A stretch of DNA of 64,000 nucleotides from an uncultured Prevotellaceae bacterium (GCA_902778535.1 CACYYG010000015.1:49489-113488); one strand, 5' to 3'; counted from the first letter of the stretch, positions 1 to 8,357 are shown. Program-made: numbers and translations. The notes: generated from the sequence alone by a model not told the origin.

Positions 1-324
1 ATTTGCTGAAAAAACGCGAAAATGAGAGGGGTTGGCTATTTCGTTGACTGACAGTCGCTTAACTCATAATCTTGTTTATCGGGAGCATCCTCGTTTTCAA
101 AAAGGTATATCCGCGTGAAAAAAAGTCAATGCCTTTTTTTCACGCGGAGCCTCTTTTTTAGCAAAAGTAAGCCGTTCTGGAAAAGCTGCACAAAACCCAT
201 ACGGATGTGCAGTTTTTGAGCCGCACTCATGCTCAGCTGGTGGCTCGAAGACTGTAAAAACCTGTCTTTCCGCTTCTATTTCACGAATTTCATTTGTAAA
301 GAAATCGGAATAAAATATCTTTAC
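1..324 (-). repeat. Dispersed ~420-bp intergenic repeat, copy A (cut by window edge)
   Basis: Read on the minus strand this matches, over nearly its whole length, blocks at 23460-23878 and 41058-41496. It begins (minus strand) with a stem-loop whose arms contain GTAAAGA/TCTTTAC (296-324). It contains a perfect 14-bp hairpin, 111-124 pairing with 134-147 around a 9-nt loop. It ends in the block CTCATTTTCGCG followed by a T tract at position 1, so the 3' part lies outside the window. The minus frame at 97-345 is open here and partly in the third copy but is stopped in the second, so I treat this as noncoding. Confidence 0.85.
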
Positions 325-658
325 ATTTTTGAAAGCGATTTTCACGATTTCATCACATCTGAAAACCCGAAATCTATGAACAAGGATTAGTTGCTTTCGT
401 GTATTTCGATGTTGAAATAAAAGTGTTCTGCCTGCACAATGTGGATGCCAGTCATTCGGCTCCCTTCGGCCTACAGCTTGCTAACCAGACGTTTTACGAT
501 GCTTCTGGGGTTGAAATAGTTAAAAAACGCTATTGACAACAAACTAATTCTCGATTCTCAATTTCCAATTCTCTTTTTTTATGTAAATTTGCATCGTATA
601 GACGCAAAAACAACCGGTAGGATTTGAAACACCTAAAACAAATTATAAACAATAAGTA
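325..658. other. Intergenic stretch before GH5 gene; no identified gene
   Basis: A plus-strand frame is open from 363 to a TGA at 534-536 (56 codons). It reads as plausible protein (for example FYDASGVEIVKKRY at its end) but has no ATG and I do not recognise it; it may be the tail of a lost gene. Positions 393-417 match, on the opposite strand, 23378-23401 next to repeat copy B, so the repeat family may extend into this stretch. Confidence 0.4.
584..591 (+). promoter_or_regulatory. Candidate -7 box for the GH5 gene
   Basis: TAAATTTG matches the Bacteroidota TAnnTTTG element and lies 68 nt before the GH5 start. No clear TTG is seen 19-21 bp upstream, so the assignment is weaker than for other promoters in the window. 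Confidence 0.4.
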
Positions 659-1798
659 ATGAAAAAGATTTTCTCACTGGCGCTGGTTGCCATGACGATG
701 CTGGCTCTGACGGCCTGCACAAGCAAGAAAGAGACTGACAACAATGTGAACAACTTCAAGATTCAGCGGGGCACAAACGTGAGCCACTGGCTGTCGCAGA
801 GCGAGGAACGCGGCGAGGCCCGAAGGCTCCACATACAGGAGGACGACTTTGCCCGGCTGGATTCGCTGGGCTTCGACTTCGTGCGACTGCCTATCGATGA
901 GGTTCAGTTCTGGGATGAGGACGGCAACAAGCTGCCCGAGGCATGGGAGCTGATGACCAATGCCATCAACTGGGCCGAGAAGCACCACCTGCGCACCATT
1001 GTCGACCTGCACATCATCCGCTCACACTATTTCAACGCCGTGAACGAGGGCGGCAGCGATGCCAATACGCTCTTTACTTCCGAGAAGGCGCAGCAGGACT
1101 TGATCAACATGTGGTACCAGCTGTCGGACGTGCTGAAGGGTTACAGCTGCGACTCCGTGGCCTACGAGTTTATGAACGAGCCGGTGGCCGACGACCACGA
1201 GCAATGGAACCAGCTGATTGCCAAGGTGCACAAGGCCCTGCGCGAGCGGGAGCCGCAGCGCACGCTGGTCATCGGCAGCAATATGTGGCAGAGCTATGGA
1301 ACCATCAAGCACCTGAAAGTTCCCGAGAACGACAAGAACATCATTCTGTCGTTCCACTACTACAACCCGATGATTCTGACACACTACGGCGCTTGGTGGA
1401 CACCCATCGGCAAGTACACTGGCAAGGTGAACTATCCGGGCGTGCTTGTGTCGCAGGAGGACTACGAGGCAGCCAACGATACCGTCAAGAAAGTTATCGA
1501 CGAGAACGAATTCACCACGCAGGAGTGGAACATCGACAAGATACGTGCCGACTTCAAAGATGCCATTGAAGCTGCCAAGAAGTACGGACTTCAGCTGTTC
1601 TGCGGTGAGTGGGGCGTCTATGAGCCCGTCGACCGCGAGCTGGCCTATAAGTGGACGAAAGACATGCTGACCGTGTTCAAGGAGAACAATATTGCCTGGA
1701 CCACATGGTGTTACGATGCTGACTTCGGTTTCTGGGATCAGCAGAAACATGCCTTCAAGGACAAGGGACTGGTGGATTTGCTGATGGCTGATTATTAA
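659..1798 (+). CDS. GH5 family endo-beta-glucanase-type lipoprotein
   Basis: 379 residues, a secreted glycoside hydrolase of family 5 acting on beta-glucan-type polysaccharide outside the cytoplasm. The N-terminus is a lipoprotein signal with lipobox LTAC near residue 20, so it is probably membrane-anchored. The TIM-barrel signatures are visible: RGTNVSHWL at the start, FVRLPIDEV, DLH, then F-M-N-E-P with the acid/base Glu at residue 174 and CGEWG with the nucleophile Glu at residue 317. It is followed after 21 nt by a GH3 beta-glucosidase, fitting an endo-enzyme plus exo-enzyme pair. Exact substrate (cellulose, mixed-linkage glucan, glucomannan) cannot be read from the sequence. Confidence 0.9.
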   Translation: MKKIFSLALVAMTMLALTACTSKKETDNNVNNFKIQRGTNVSHWLSQSEERGEARRLHIQEDDFARLDSLGFDFVRLPIDEVQFWDEDGNKLPEAWELMTNAINWAEKHHLRTIVDLHIIRSHYFNAVNEGGSDANTLFTSEKAQQDLINMWYQLSDVLKGYSCDSVAYEFMNEPVADDHEQWNQLIAKVHKALREREPQRTLVIGSNMWQSYGTIKHLKVPENDKNIILSFHYYNPMILTHYGAWWTPIGKYTGKVNYPGVLVSQEDYEAANDTVKKVIDENEFTTQEWNIDKIRADFKDAIEAAKKYGLQLFCGEWGVYEPVDRELAYKWTKDMLTVFKENNIAWTTWCYDADFGFWDQQKHAFKDKGLVDLLMADY

Positions 1799-1819
1799 AA
1801 ATGAAAAACACGGCTACGT

Positions 1820-4036
1820 ATGGTTAAGAAGCATCCAAGGTCGCTTGTCGTCGCAGCTATCACCGTTTTGTCTGTGACGTTACAGGCACAGACGTATCCC
1901 ACCAAGCTGCTGGACAATGAGCAGCGGATTGACGAGATTGTCGGCAGCATGACGCTTGAAGAGAAGGTCGAGATGCTGCACGGCAAGAACATGTTCTCGT
2001 CGGCGGGCATACCGCGACTGGGCATTGCCGACGTGGAGTACGCCGACGGACCCTTCGGCATCCGTGAGGAGATGGAGCCTCACTCATGGAACTCTGCCCA
2101 TCTGACCACCGACTCTGCCACCTTCTTCCCTACCGGCTCGGCACTGGCTGCTACGTGGAGCACTGAATGGGCATACGCCTACGGGCAGGGTATGAGCCGT
2201 GAGGCCAGGCTGCGCGGCAAGGATATGATTCTCGGCCCCGCCATCAACATCCAGCGCATTCCGACGGGCGGACGCACATACGAATACTTGAGCGAAGACC
2301 CGTTGCTCAGCGGAATGTTGGCCATGGCCTATACGCGTGGTTCACAAGACAACGGCACGGCTGTCTGTCTGAAGCATTATGCGCTGAACAATCAGGAAGA
2401 CTATCGCGGGTTCGTCGACGTGCATATCTCCGACCGTGCCATGCATGAGATTTACCTGCGGCCTTTTGAAATGGCTGTGTGTGAGGCAGATGCCTGGGGA
2501 CTGATGGCTGCCTATAATAAAGTGAATGGCCGCTGGTGCTCGGAAAATGAGCATCTGCTGACCACCGTGCTGCGCCGGCAGTGGGGATTCCCGGGCATGG
2601 TCATCAGCGACTGGGGCGGAGTGCACTCCACCGTCGATGCCGTCACAGCGGGCATGAACGTTGAAATGCCGGGCAGCCGCTATATGGGGCAGGCTCTGCT
2701 CGATTCTGTAAAGGCTGGCGCAGTCAGCGAGGCTGTCATCGACCAGCGTGTCCGTGAGATTCTGCGTGTCCGTCTGACGGTGAAACCCGTTGATAAGGCC
2801 GTGGCTAACAGCCAGCCCGTGGGTAATGCCGAGGAGATGGCTACGGCCTTGGAAGTGGCGCGGCGCTCCATTGTTTTGCTGAAGAACGAGGGATTGCTGC
2901 CGATTGACCTGAAGCGCACTAAGCGCATCGCCGTCATTGGCGAGAATGCTGTCACCCGGATGTCACTCGGTGGCGTGGGTGCCGGCGTGAAGACGCGACG
3001 CGAGATTACACCGCTTGAAGGTCTGCAGGCGATACTTGGCAGCAGCGTGAAGATGACCTACGCCGCTGGCTACAAAAGCTTCGACCGTGACAGCCGCAAC
3101 AAGCATCTCGACCCCATTCAGCCTGCCGACCGCCAACTGATGGCTGAAGCCGTGAAGGCGGCGAAGCAGGCCGACCTCGTCATCTTCTTTGCAGGCAATA
3201 ACCGCGAAGTGGAGACCGAGGGCTCCGACCGCAAGACCATCACACTGCCTTCCGGACAGGATGAACTGGCCGCTGCTCTCGCCAAGGCCAATCAGCGGCT
3301 CGTGACAGTCGTCGTCTCCGGCGGTCCTGTCGACATCAGCACCGTAAACGAAGTGTCGGGCGCTCTGGTGGCCTCGTGGTTCAATGGCTCAATGGGCGGG
3401 CAGGCATTGGCAGAGGTGCTTACGGGCGAAATCTCCCCGTCGGGAAAGCTGCCGATGACTTGGCCAAAGAAGTTGGAGGATGTGCCGGCCTACGCCACAG
3501 GCACTTATCCGCAGCAGGTGAGTAACAACAATCAGGGCGACATCTTTGTCGACATCACCCGTAACCGCAGCAATGAGCGCCGCCAGCAGCTCGTGGCCAA
3601 CTACGCTGAGCAGAGTCTGGTGGGCTATCGCTGGTACGACAAAAAGAATGTCGCTGTGGCCTATCCCTTCGGTTATGGCTTGTCCTACGCCACGTTCCAG
3701 TACAGCGGCCTCGCGGTGAAGCCTACTACTGAGGGCTTCGATGTGAGCTTCACGCTTGAGAATACTTCCGACCGCAAGGCTGAGGAGGTGGCCCAAGTCT
3801 ACGTCTCGCGACCCACGTCTCGTGTGGAGCGTCCTGTCAAGGAGCTCAAGGCCTTCCGTCGTGTCGCATTGAAAGCCGGCGAGCGCCGCACGGTTGTCGT
3901 ACCCATTCGTCGTGCCGATCTCTGCCATTGGGATGAGCCCGCACAGACCTGGCTGTTGGAGCCTGGCAACATGACCGTCCTTGTCGGCGGCTCTTCCGAC
4001 AACTTACCGTTAAAGCAAAACACAACCATCAAATAA
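1820..4036 (+). CDS. GH3 family beta-glucosidase
   Basis: 738 residues, full length for the two-domain plus fibronectin-III form of glycoside hydrolase family 3. A signal peptide (residues 1 to about 22, ending LQAQ) suggests a periplasmic location. The catalytic aspartate lies in the V-I-S-D-W motif at residue 264. The second alpha/beta domain runs from about 330 to 590 and the C-terminal fibronectin-III-like domain (FTLENTSDRKAEEVAQVYV) from about 645. It should release glucose or another terminal sugar from oligosaccharides made by the upstream GH5 enzyme. Twelve nucleotides separate it from the nitroreductase gene, so the three are probably co-transcribed. Bifunctional beta-glucosidase/xylosidase activity is possible. 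Confidence 0.92.
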   Translation: MVKKHPRSLVVAAITVLSVTLQAQTYPTKLLDNEQRIDEIVGSMTLEEKVEMLHGKNMFSSAGIPRLGIADVEYADGPFGIREEMEPHSWNSAHLTTDSATFFPTGSALAATWSTEWAYAYGQGMSREARLRGKDMILGPAINIQRIPTGGRTYEYLSEDPLLSGMLAMAYTRGSQDNGTAVCLKHYALNNQEDYRGFVDVHISDRAMHEIYLRPFEMAVCEADAWGLMAAYNKVNGRWCSENEHLLTTVLRRQWGFPGMVISDWGGVHSTVDAVTAGMNVEMPGSRYMGQALLDSVKAGAVSEAVIDQRVREILRVRLTVKPVDKAVANSQPVGNAEEMATALEVARRSIVLLKNEGLLPIDLKRTKRIAVIGENAVTRMSLGGVGAGVKTRREITPLEGLQAILGSSVKMTYAAGYKSFDRDSRNKHLDPIQPADRQLMAEAVKAAKQADLVIFFAGNNREVETEGSDRKTITLPSGQDELAAALAKANQRLVTVVVSGGPVDISTVNEVSGALVASWFNGSMGGQALAEVLTGEISPSGKLPMTWPKKLEDVPAYATGTYPQQVSNNNQGDIFVDITRNRSNERRQQLVANYAEQSLVGYRWYDKKNVAVAYPFGYGLSYATFQYSGLAVKPTTEGFDVSFTLENTSDRKAEEVAQVYVSRPTSRVERPVKELKAFRRVALKAGERRTVVVPIRRADLCHWDEPAQTWLLEPGNMTVLVGGSSDNLPLKQNTTIK

Positions 4037-4048
4037 TTACTAAACAAG

Positions 4049-4654
4049 ATGAAGAAATTATTCGTATTGACCGCCTTGGCAGCACTGTCAGTGCTGCCGA
4101 CAATGGCACAAGAGATGAAGTCGCCGTCATTCGACGAAGTGTTAACCAGTCGGCGCAGTATCCGCAGCTACGACGCAACAAAGACGATTAGCGAAGCTGA
4201 AGTGCGCACGCTGATGGCAGCTGTGCAGGAGGCTCCGTCGTGGGCCAACCAGCAGCCGACGAAATATTATGTGGCCATGTCGCCAGAGAAACTCGCCGCT
4301 GTGAAAGACCTCATCGGCGGCAACAAACGGAATGTAAAGGACGCACCTGTGCTCATCGTTTCAACCTTTGAGCGCGGCAAGTCGGGCTTCTTCCAGGGCA
4401 ATCCCGCCAATGAGGTGGGCGACGGCTGGGGCGCCTACGACAACGGCCTCTCCAACTGCTACCTTGTGTTGCAGGCTCGTGCTATGGGCTTCGATACGCT
4501 CATCATGGGTATGCGCGATGCCGACAAGTTGCGCCAGCTCTTCAACATTCCTGAGGACGAGGCTGTTATGGCTGTCATCGCCCTTGGCTACCGCGCTGCC
4601 CAGCCCGTTCAGCCCCGCCACCGTCCTTTCGACGATGTCGTTAAATTCTACTAA
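4049..4654 (+). CDS. Nitroreductase family protein with a signal peptide
   Basis: 201 residues. The body is a typical FMN-dependent nitroreductase fold: TSRRSIRSYDATKTI near the start, APSWANQQPTKYYV, and IALGYRA near the C-terminus. These enzymes usually reduce nitro or quinone compounds with NAD(P)H in the cytoplasm. Here residues 1-20 (MKKLFVLTALAALSVLPTMA) form a clear signal peptide, which is odd because FMN and NAD(P)H are cytosolic. It lies 12 nt after the GH3 gene. No in-frame start downstream would remove the leader and keep the fold. Substrate unknown. Confidence 0.88.
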   Translation: MKKLFVLTALAALSVLPTMAQEMKSPSFDEVLTSRRSIRSYDATKTISEAEVRTLMAAVQEAPSWANQQPTKYYVAMSPEKLAAVKDLIGGNKRNVKDAPVLIVSTFERGKSGFFQGNPANEVGDGWGAYDNGLSNCYLVLQARAMGFDTLIMGMRDADKLRQLFNIPEDEAVMAVIALGYRAAQPVQPRHRPFDDVVKFY

Positions 4655-4724
4655 CCAGCCATCTTCGGACACACTGTTTGCATCATGTTGGTACGCGGAT
4701 TATCATAAAAATAATGAAATATGT

Positions 4725-4754
4725 TTTGAGAGTGGATTTTTTTTCCTAATTTTG
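4725..4754 (+). promoter_or_regulatory. Promoter of the ompH-murI-aroQ-methyltransferase run
   Basis: TTTG at 4725-4728 and the -7 box TAATTTTG at 4747-4754 are 18 bp apart, 29 nt before the ompH start. Confidence 0.65.
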
Positions 4755-4783
4755 TAGCGTAAAAATAAAAATGTGCCGACGAT

Positions 4784-5353
4784 ATGCGTTTCTATGCTAT
4801 TTTTTTGGCGTTGTGCCTGCCGCTTTTCTGTCTTGCGCAGACGGAAATTCCCACCCCTGTGTCTCAAGAGACGAGCGTTCCCTCTGAGGAGACGCTGAAG
4901 CTGACTTTCATAGGCTTTCTGAGCTACGACAGCGTGTTGACAGTTATGCCACAGCGCAGCATCGTAGAGAAACAGCTGGAAACGCTGACCGCCCAGTATG
5001 AGGCTGAGTTGAAGCGCGTCGAAGACGAGTTCAACCAGAAGTACGAGGCATTCCTCGACGGCCGTAAGGACTTTCCGCGCACCATTCTGCTGAAACGTCA
5101 GAACGAGCTGCAGCAATTGATGCAGCGCAACATAGAGTTCAGGGAGAATAGCCTGAAGGAACTGCAGCAGGCGCGTGAAGAGGCATACGCTCCGCTGCGC
5201 CGGCAGCTCAACGAGGCCATTGCCATCGTGGCGAAGCGCCTCAAGCTGGCTGTCGTCGTCAACACCGATGCCAATGCCTGTCCTTTCATCGACCCTGACG
5301 TGGCTGTTGACATCAGGCAGGAGGTGGAGAAGGAACTTTCTAAACTGAAATGA
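4784..5353 (+). CDS. OmpH/Skp-like periplasmic chaperone
   Basis: 189 residues with a signal peptide (1 to about 18). The central part (about 55-145) is charged and heptad-like (KQLETLTAQYEAELKRVEDEFNQKYEAF), as in the coiled-coil arms of Skp/OmpH, followed by the conserved tail with VVNTDANACPFIDPDVAVDI. Skp-type proteins hold unfolded outer-membrane proteins in the periplasm. It sits directly before murI and is read in the same direction. Its stop (5351-5353) is only 10 nt before the proposed murI start. Confidence 0.88.
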   Translation: MRFYAIFLALCLPLFCLAQTEIPTPVSQETSVPSEETLKLTFIGFLSYDSVLTVMPQRSIVEKQLETLTAQYEAELKRVEDEFNQKYEAFLDGRKDFPRTILLKRQNELQQLMQRNIEFRENSLKELQQAREEAYAPLRRQLNEAIAIVAKRLKLAVVVNTDANACPFIDPDVAVDIRQEVEKELSKLK

Positions 5354-5379
5354 AAATTGGAAATTGAAAATTGAAAATT
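5352..5379 (+). repeat. Short AT-rich direct repeat at the murI start
   Basis: Four near-identical heptamers of the form GAAAATTG run head to tail between the ompH stop and the start of murI. Similar low-complexity runs occur in other gaps of this window (43246-43385, 59304-59363). The repeat includes the TTG used as murI start. Confidence 0.75.
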
Positions 5380-6215
5380 CCTGCCCCATCGGCATCTTTG
5401 ACAGCGGCTACGGCGGACTGACCATTCTTGACGCCATCCGACGAGAGCTTCCCCAATACGACTATTTGTACTTGGGCGACAATGCGCGCGCCCCCTATGG
5501 ACCACGTTCCTTCAGCGTGGTCTACGAGTTTACGCGTCAGGCGGTGGCACAACTCTTCCGCATGGGCTGCCATCTTGTCGTCCTTGCCTGTAACACGGCC
5601 TCGGCCAAGGCGCTGCGCACCATTCAGCAGCAGGATTTGCCCCGTTGGGACGCGGCACGCCGTGTCTTAGGCATCATCAGGCCCACGGCTGAAGTCATCG
5701 GCTCGTTGACAGAGAGCCGCCACGTCGGCGTGATGGCTACCGAGGGCACCGTGAAGAGCCAGAGCTACGAGATGGAGATTGAGAAGCTGCATCCCGACAT
5801 TCGTGTCACAGGCGTGGCCTGCCCGTTCTGGGTGCCGTTGGTTGAGTACAACGAAGCCGCTTCGCCGGGTGCCGATTATTTCGTGCAGAAATACATTGAC
5901 CAGATGATGGAGGCCGATCCTCTGATAGATGCTGCCATTCTGGGCTGTACGCACTATCCGTTGCTGATGCCGAAAATCCGTCGCTTCATGCCCCCGCAGG
6001 TACAGGTCATCGCGCAGGGCGGCTATGTGGCCAAGTCGCTGGCTGATTATCTGCAACGCCATCCTGAGATAGAGCAGCAATGTTCGAAAGGCGGCTATAC
6101 GCGCTATCTCACCAGTGAGAACCCGGAGCGTTTTGCCGAGCAGGCGCAGCTATTCCTCAATGCACCCGTCAGCGCAGAACATATTGACCTCACTACAATA
6201 ACCGTTAAACAATAA
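5364..6215 (+). CDS. murI: Glutamate racemase
   Basis: 283 residues. It converts L-glutamate to D-glutamate for peptidoglycan in the cytoplasm. The family pattern is complete: IGIFDSGYGGLT at the N-terminus, catalytic Cys76 in L-A-C-N-T-A-S, and Cys195 in G-C-T-H-Y-P. The start is a TTG at 5364 inside a short tandem repeat; an ATG at 5350 runs into a stop after five codons, and no ATG lies in frame before the IGIFDSG motif, so TTG (or a start a codon or two away) is required. Flanked by ompH and aroQ in one run. Confidence 0.93.
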   Translation: MKIENSCPIGIFDSGYGGLTILDAIRRELPQYDYLYLGDNARAPYGPRSFSVVYEFTRQAVAQLFRMGCHLVVLACNTASAKALRTIQQQDLPRWDAARRVLGIIRPTAEVIGSLTESRHVGVMATEGTVKSQSYEMEIEKLHPDIRVTGVACPFWVPLVEYNEAASPGADYFVQKYIDQMMEADPLIDAAILGCTHYPLLMPKIRRFMPPQVQVIAQGGYVAKSLADYLQRHPEIEQQCSKGGYTRYLTSENPERFAEQAQLFLNAPVSAEHIDLTTITVKQ

Positions 6216-6224
6216 CCAATTACC

Positions 6225-6656
6225 ATGAAGATACTGATTGTCAACGGCCCCAACCTGAACCTTTTAGGTCGTCGTGAGCCTGGCATCTACGGCCAGACGT
6301 CCTTCGACGATTTCCTGCCGCAGCTGCGCCAGCGCTATCCTGACGTCGAGATAGACTATTTCCAGAGTAACATAGAGGGCGTGCTCATCGACAAGATGCA
6401 ACAGGTGGGCTTCTCGTGCGATGGCATCGTGCTCAACGCCGGCGCTTACACACACACCAGCATTGCACTGCACGACTGTATCCGCAGCATCAAGGCGCCT
6501 GTCATCGAGGTACACATTTCCAACGTACATCAGCGCGAGGAGTTCCGGCATAAGAGCATGATCAGCAGTGCCTGCCGTGGCGTCATCTGCGGCTTCGGTC
6601 TCGACTCCTATCGTCTGGCCATTGAGGCTCTGCTTCCTACGCGCATGTGTATATAA
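6225..6656 (+). CDS. aroQ: 3-dehydroquinate dehydratase, type II
   Basis: 143 residues, the normal size of the small dodecameric type II enzyme. It dehydrates 3-dehydroquinate to 3-dehydroshikimate in aromatic amino-acid synthesis. The motifs NGPNLNLLGRREPGIYG (N-terminal, with the catalytic Tyr), NAGAYTHTS and EVHISNVHQREEFRHKS are all present. It follows murI by 9 nt and its stop lies 2 nt before the best start of the methyltransferase gene. Confidence 0.95.
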   Translation: MKILIVNGPNLNLLGRREPGIYGQTSFDDFLPQLRQRYPDVEIDYFQSNIEGVLIDKMQQVGFSCDGIVLNAGAYTHTSIALHDCIRSIKAPVIEVHISNVHQREEFRHKSMISSACRGVICGFGLDSYRLAIEALLPTRMCI

Positions 6657-6658
6657 TA

Positions 6659-7291
6659 ATGTGTAGCATTACCGATTATATCCTATCGCACATCGACGCC
6701 GAGCCCGACTACCTGCATCGTCTCTGGCGTGCCACTAATCTTGAGTTGCTCAACGGTCGCATGGCCAGCGGACATCTGCAGGGCCGCCTGTTGAAGATGC
6801 TGGTTGAGATGATCAGGCCGCGCAACATTCTGGAGGTGGGCACCTTCAGTGGTTATAGCGCCCTATGCATGGCCGAGGGACTGGCCGATGATGACTGTCG
6901 CGTCTATACTTTCGAGGTGAACGACGAGGTGGAGGATTTCACTCGCCGATGGATAGCAGGCTCGCCTTTTGGTCATCGCGTCCAATTCACCATCGGCGAT
7001 GCCCTACATTTGGCGCCCGAACTGGGCATCACCTTCGACATGACATTCATCGACGGCGACAAGCGTACTTATGTCGAGGCTTACGAGATGGCGCTTACAG
7101 TGGTGCGTTCAGGTGGTTTCATCATTGCGGATAATACCCTCTGGGACGGACACGTTGTCGATTCTTCATATGACCACGACCACCAGACGCAGGGCATCCG
7201 ACGCTTCAACGACTACGTGGTAGCCGATGCGCGCACTGAAGAAGTGATACTTCCGATACGCGATGGACTTACAATTATGAAGAAATTATAG
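6659..7291 (+). CDS. Class I SAM-dependent O-methyltransferase
   Basis: 210 residues. Catechol-O-methyltransferase-like family 3: SAM-binding loop ILEVGTFSGYSALCMA near residue 60, acidic FIDGDK near 135, and IIADNTLWDGHV. I prefer the ATG at 6659, two bases after the aroQ stop; a GTG at 6647 would overlap aroQ. It probably methylates a small diol or a related acceptor in the cytoplasm; the substrate is not evident. Last gene of the ompH-murI-aroQ run. Confidence 0.9.
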   Translation: MCSITDYILSHIDAEPDYLHRLWRATNLELLNGRMASGHLQGRLLKMLVEMIRPRNILEVGTFSGYSALCMAEGLADDDCRVYTFEVNDEVEDFTRRWIAGSPFGHRVQFTIGDALHLAPELGITFDMTFIDGDKRTYVEAYEMALTVVRSGGFIIADNTLWDGHVVDSSYDHDHQTQGIRRFNDYVVADARTEEVILPIRDGLTIMKKL

Positions 7292-7361
7292 CAAAAAAAC
7301 GAGAAAACGAATTGATTTAGGTCAACTATTTGTCAGATTTACACTTTTTAGCAAAAATAAC

Positions 7362-7460
7362 TTGCAGATTAGTAGAAAATGGCCTAATTTTGCATCGTGT
7401 TTTTCATAGTATTAGATTTAAGGTTAACAAAGGTTGGGTCACAGCGGTGACCCTTTTTTT
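7362..7460 (+). ncRNA. Candidate ~60-nt small RNA with its own promoter and terminator
   Basis: A strong promoter (TTG 7362-7364, then TAATTTTG 7385-7392, 20 bp apart) predicts transcription from about 7399. A strong intrinsic terminator follows at once: stem GGGTCAC/GTGACCC (7436-7442 with 7447-7453) and seven T. No open frame fits in the 60 nt between. The upstream gene ends at 7291, so the terminator alone could serve that gene, but the promoter just before it argues for a separate short transcript. Confidence 0.6.
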
Positions 7461-7489
7461 GTACTACGCAATAAGACAATGCCGATATA

Positions 7490-7555
7490 TTAAGAAGACA
7501 ACTTGTACAACAAGAGCAACTTTTGCTGCGCTTGTTGTACAAGTTGTCTTCTTAA
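7490..7555. repeat. Perfect 25-bp inverted repeat between convergent genes
   Basis: 7490-7514 is the exact reverse complement of 7531-7555, with a 16-nt loop. It lies just past the 3' end of the DUF4923 lipoprotein gene, so it may act as its terminator. The arms are built from GTTGT units (CTTGTTGTACAAGTTGTC), a motif also found at 16878-17066 and 30879-30925. Confidence 0.85.
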
Positions 7556-7565
7556 AGCAATGTGT

Positions 7566-8246
7566 TTATTTTTTGAAGTCGAAACCGAGGCGCAGACCGT
7601 CGTAGCTCTTCGAGATTTCGCCCACCGTCTGTAGCGTTCCGTTCCCGCTCAGGGCCGACACAGTCTGCAGCAGTGTCAGCAGCTTGCTTGACTCAAAGAG
7701 CAATGCGATACCGTTGGCATTGCGCTTGGCGTAGCAGTTGATGGTGAGCAACATGCCCTGCATTGTCACTCTCGACGAGGCCTCGTCAAACGTGTAGTTG
7801 CCGCTCATGCCTGTGCCGGCAAACTTGGCCGAGAACGTGCCGTCCTGATTAAACGTGACGCTGGTGTTGTTTGCCCTCACGCCAATAGACTGATATGTGG
7901 GTGCCAGCTTCGACTTGATTTGTGCAGCCACCACCTCGCCGCCTGCCTGTGCCAGCAGCTGGTCGCTGGTGAAGGCGCAACCCGGCTGGAAGTACGTCCA
8001 AGTGCCGATAAGCTGCTGCTTTGTGGGCCTTGCCGATCCGCCTAAGACGCTTCCCAGTATGTTGCCCAGGGCACCGGTTGCATCCTGCACTGTTGTCCCG
8101 GCAGTAGTGCCTGCAGTATTCGTGCCAAGAAGCACGTCGGAGAGTACCTGTGTGCCCAACTGGGTCCACGTGTTGTTCTGCGATCCGCAGCCCGTCAGCA
8201 TCAATGCCGACACAGCAAGACTGCAAATAAAGATAGTCTTTTTCAT
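7566..8246 (-). CDS. DUF4923 family lipoprotein
   Basis: 226 residues from the ATG at 8246; an upstream in-frame ATG at 8360 would give a non-signal extension and overlap the promoter. Residues 1 to about 20 are a lipoprotein signal with lipobox LTGC. The conserved part starts near residue 75 (QLIGTWTYFQPGCAFTSDQLLAQAGGEVVA) and resembles the Bacteroidales DUF4923 family, which has a lipocalin-like look (GTW..., later NYTFDEASSRVTMQG). Function unknown; probably envelope-located. Monocistronic. Confidence 0.82.
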   Translation of the reverse strand: MKKTIFICSLAVSALMLTGCGSQNNTWTQLGTQVLSDVLLGTNTAGTTAGTTVQDATGALGNILGSVLGGSARPTKQQLIGTWTYFQPGCAFTSDQLLAQAGGEVVAAQIKSKLAPTYQSIGVRANNTSVTFNQDGTFSAKFAGTGMSGNYTFDEASSRVTMQGMLLTINCYAKRNANGIALLFESSKLLTLLQTVSALSGNGTLQTVGEISKSYDGLRLGFDFKK

Positions 8247-8278
8247 GTTGATGATTGAATAAAGGTAAATAATTGCTG

Positions 8279-8286
8279 CAAAATTA
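8279..8286 (-). promoter_or_regulatory. -7 box for the DUF4923 gene
   Basis: On the minus strand TAATTTTG, 33 nt before the start at 8246. Confidence 0.5.
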
Positions 8287-8325
8287 GCAATTTTTGCTGA
8301 ATAGCAGCAATTTTTCCTGCTAAAA

Positions 8326-8357
8326 TTTGGCTGGTTGCAAAAAAAGCAGTAATTTTG
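8326..8357 (+). promoter_or_regulatory. Promoter of tRNA-Glu
   Basis: TTTG at 8326-8329 and TAATTTTG at 8350-8357 are 20 bp apart, the ideal spacing. Transcription would start near 8364, about 48 nt before the tRNA. Confidence 0.7.

Noticed and set aside
363-536. 56-codon start-less frame before the GH5 gene
   Set aside because: No start codon, no ribosome site and no family match; kept only as a note in the intergenic entry.
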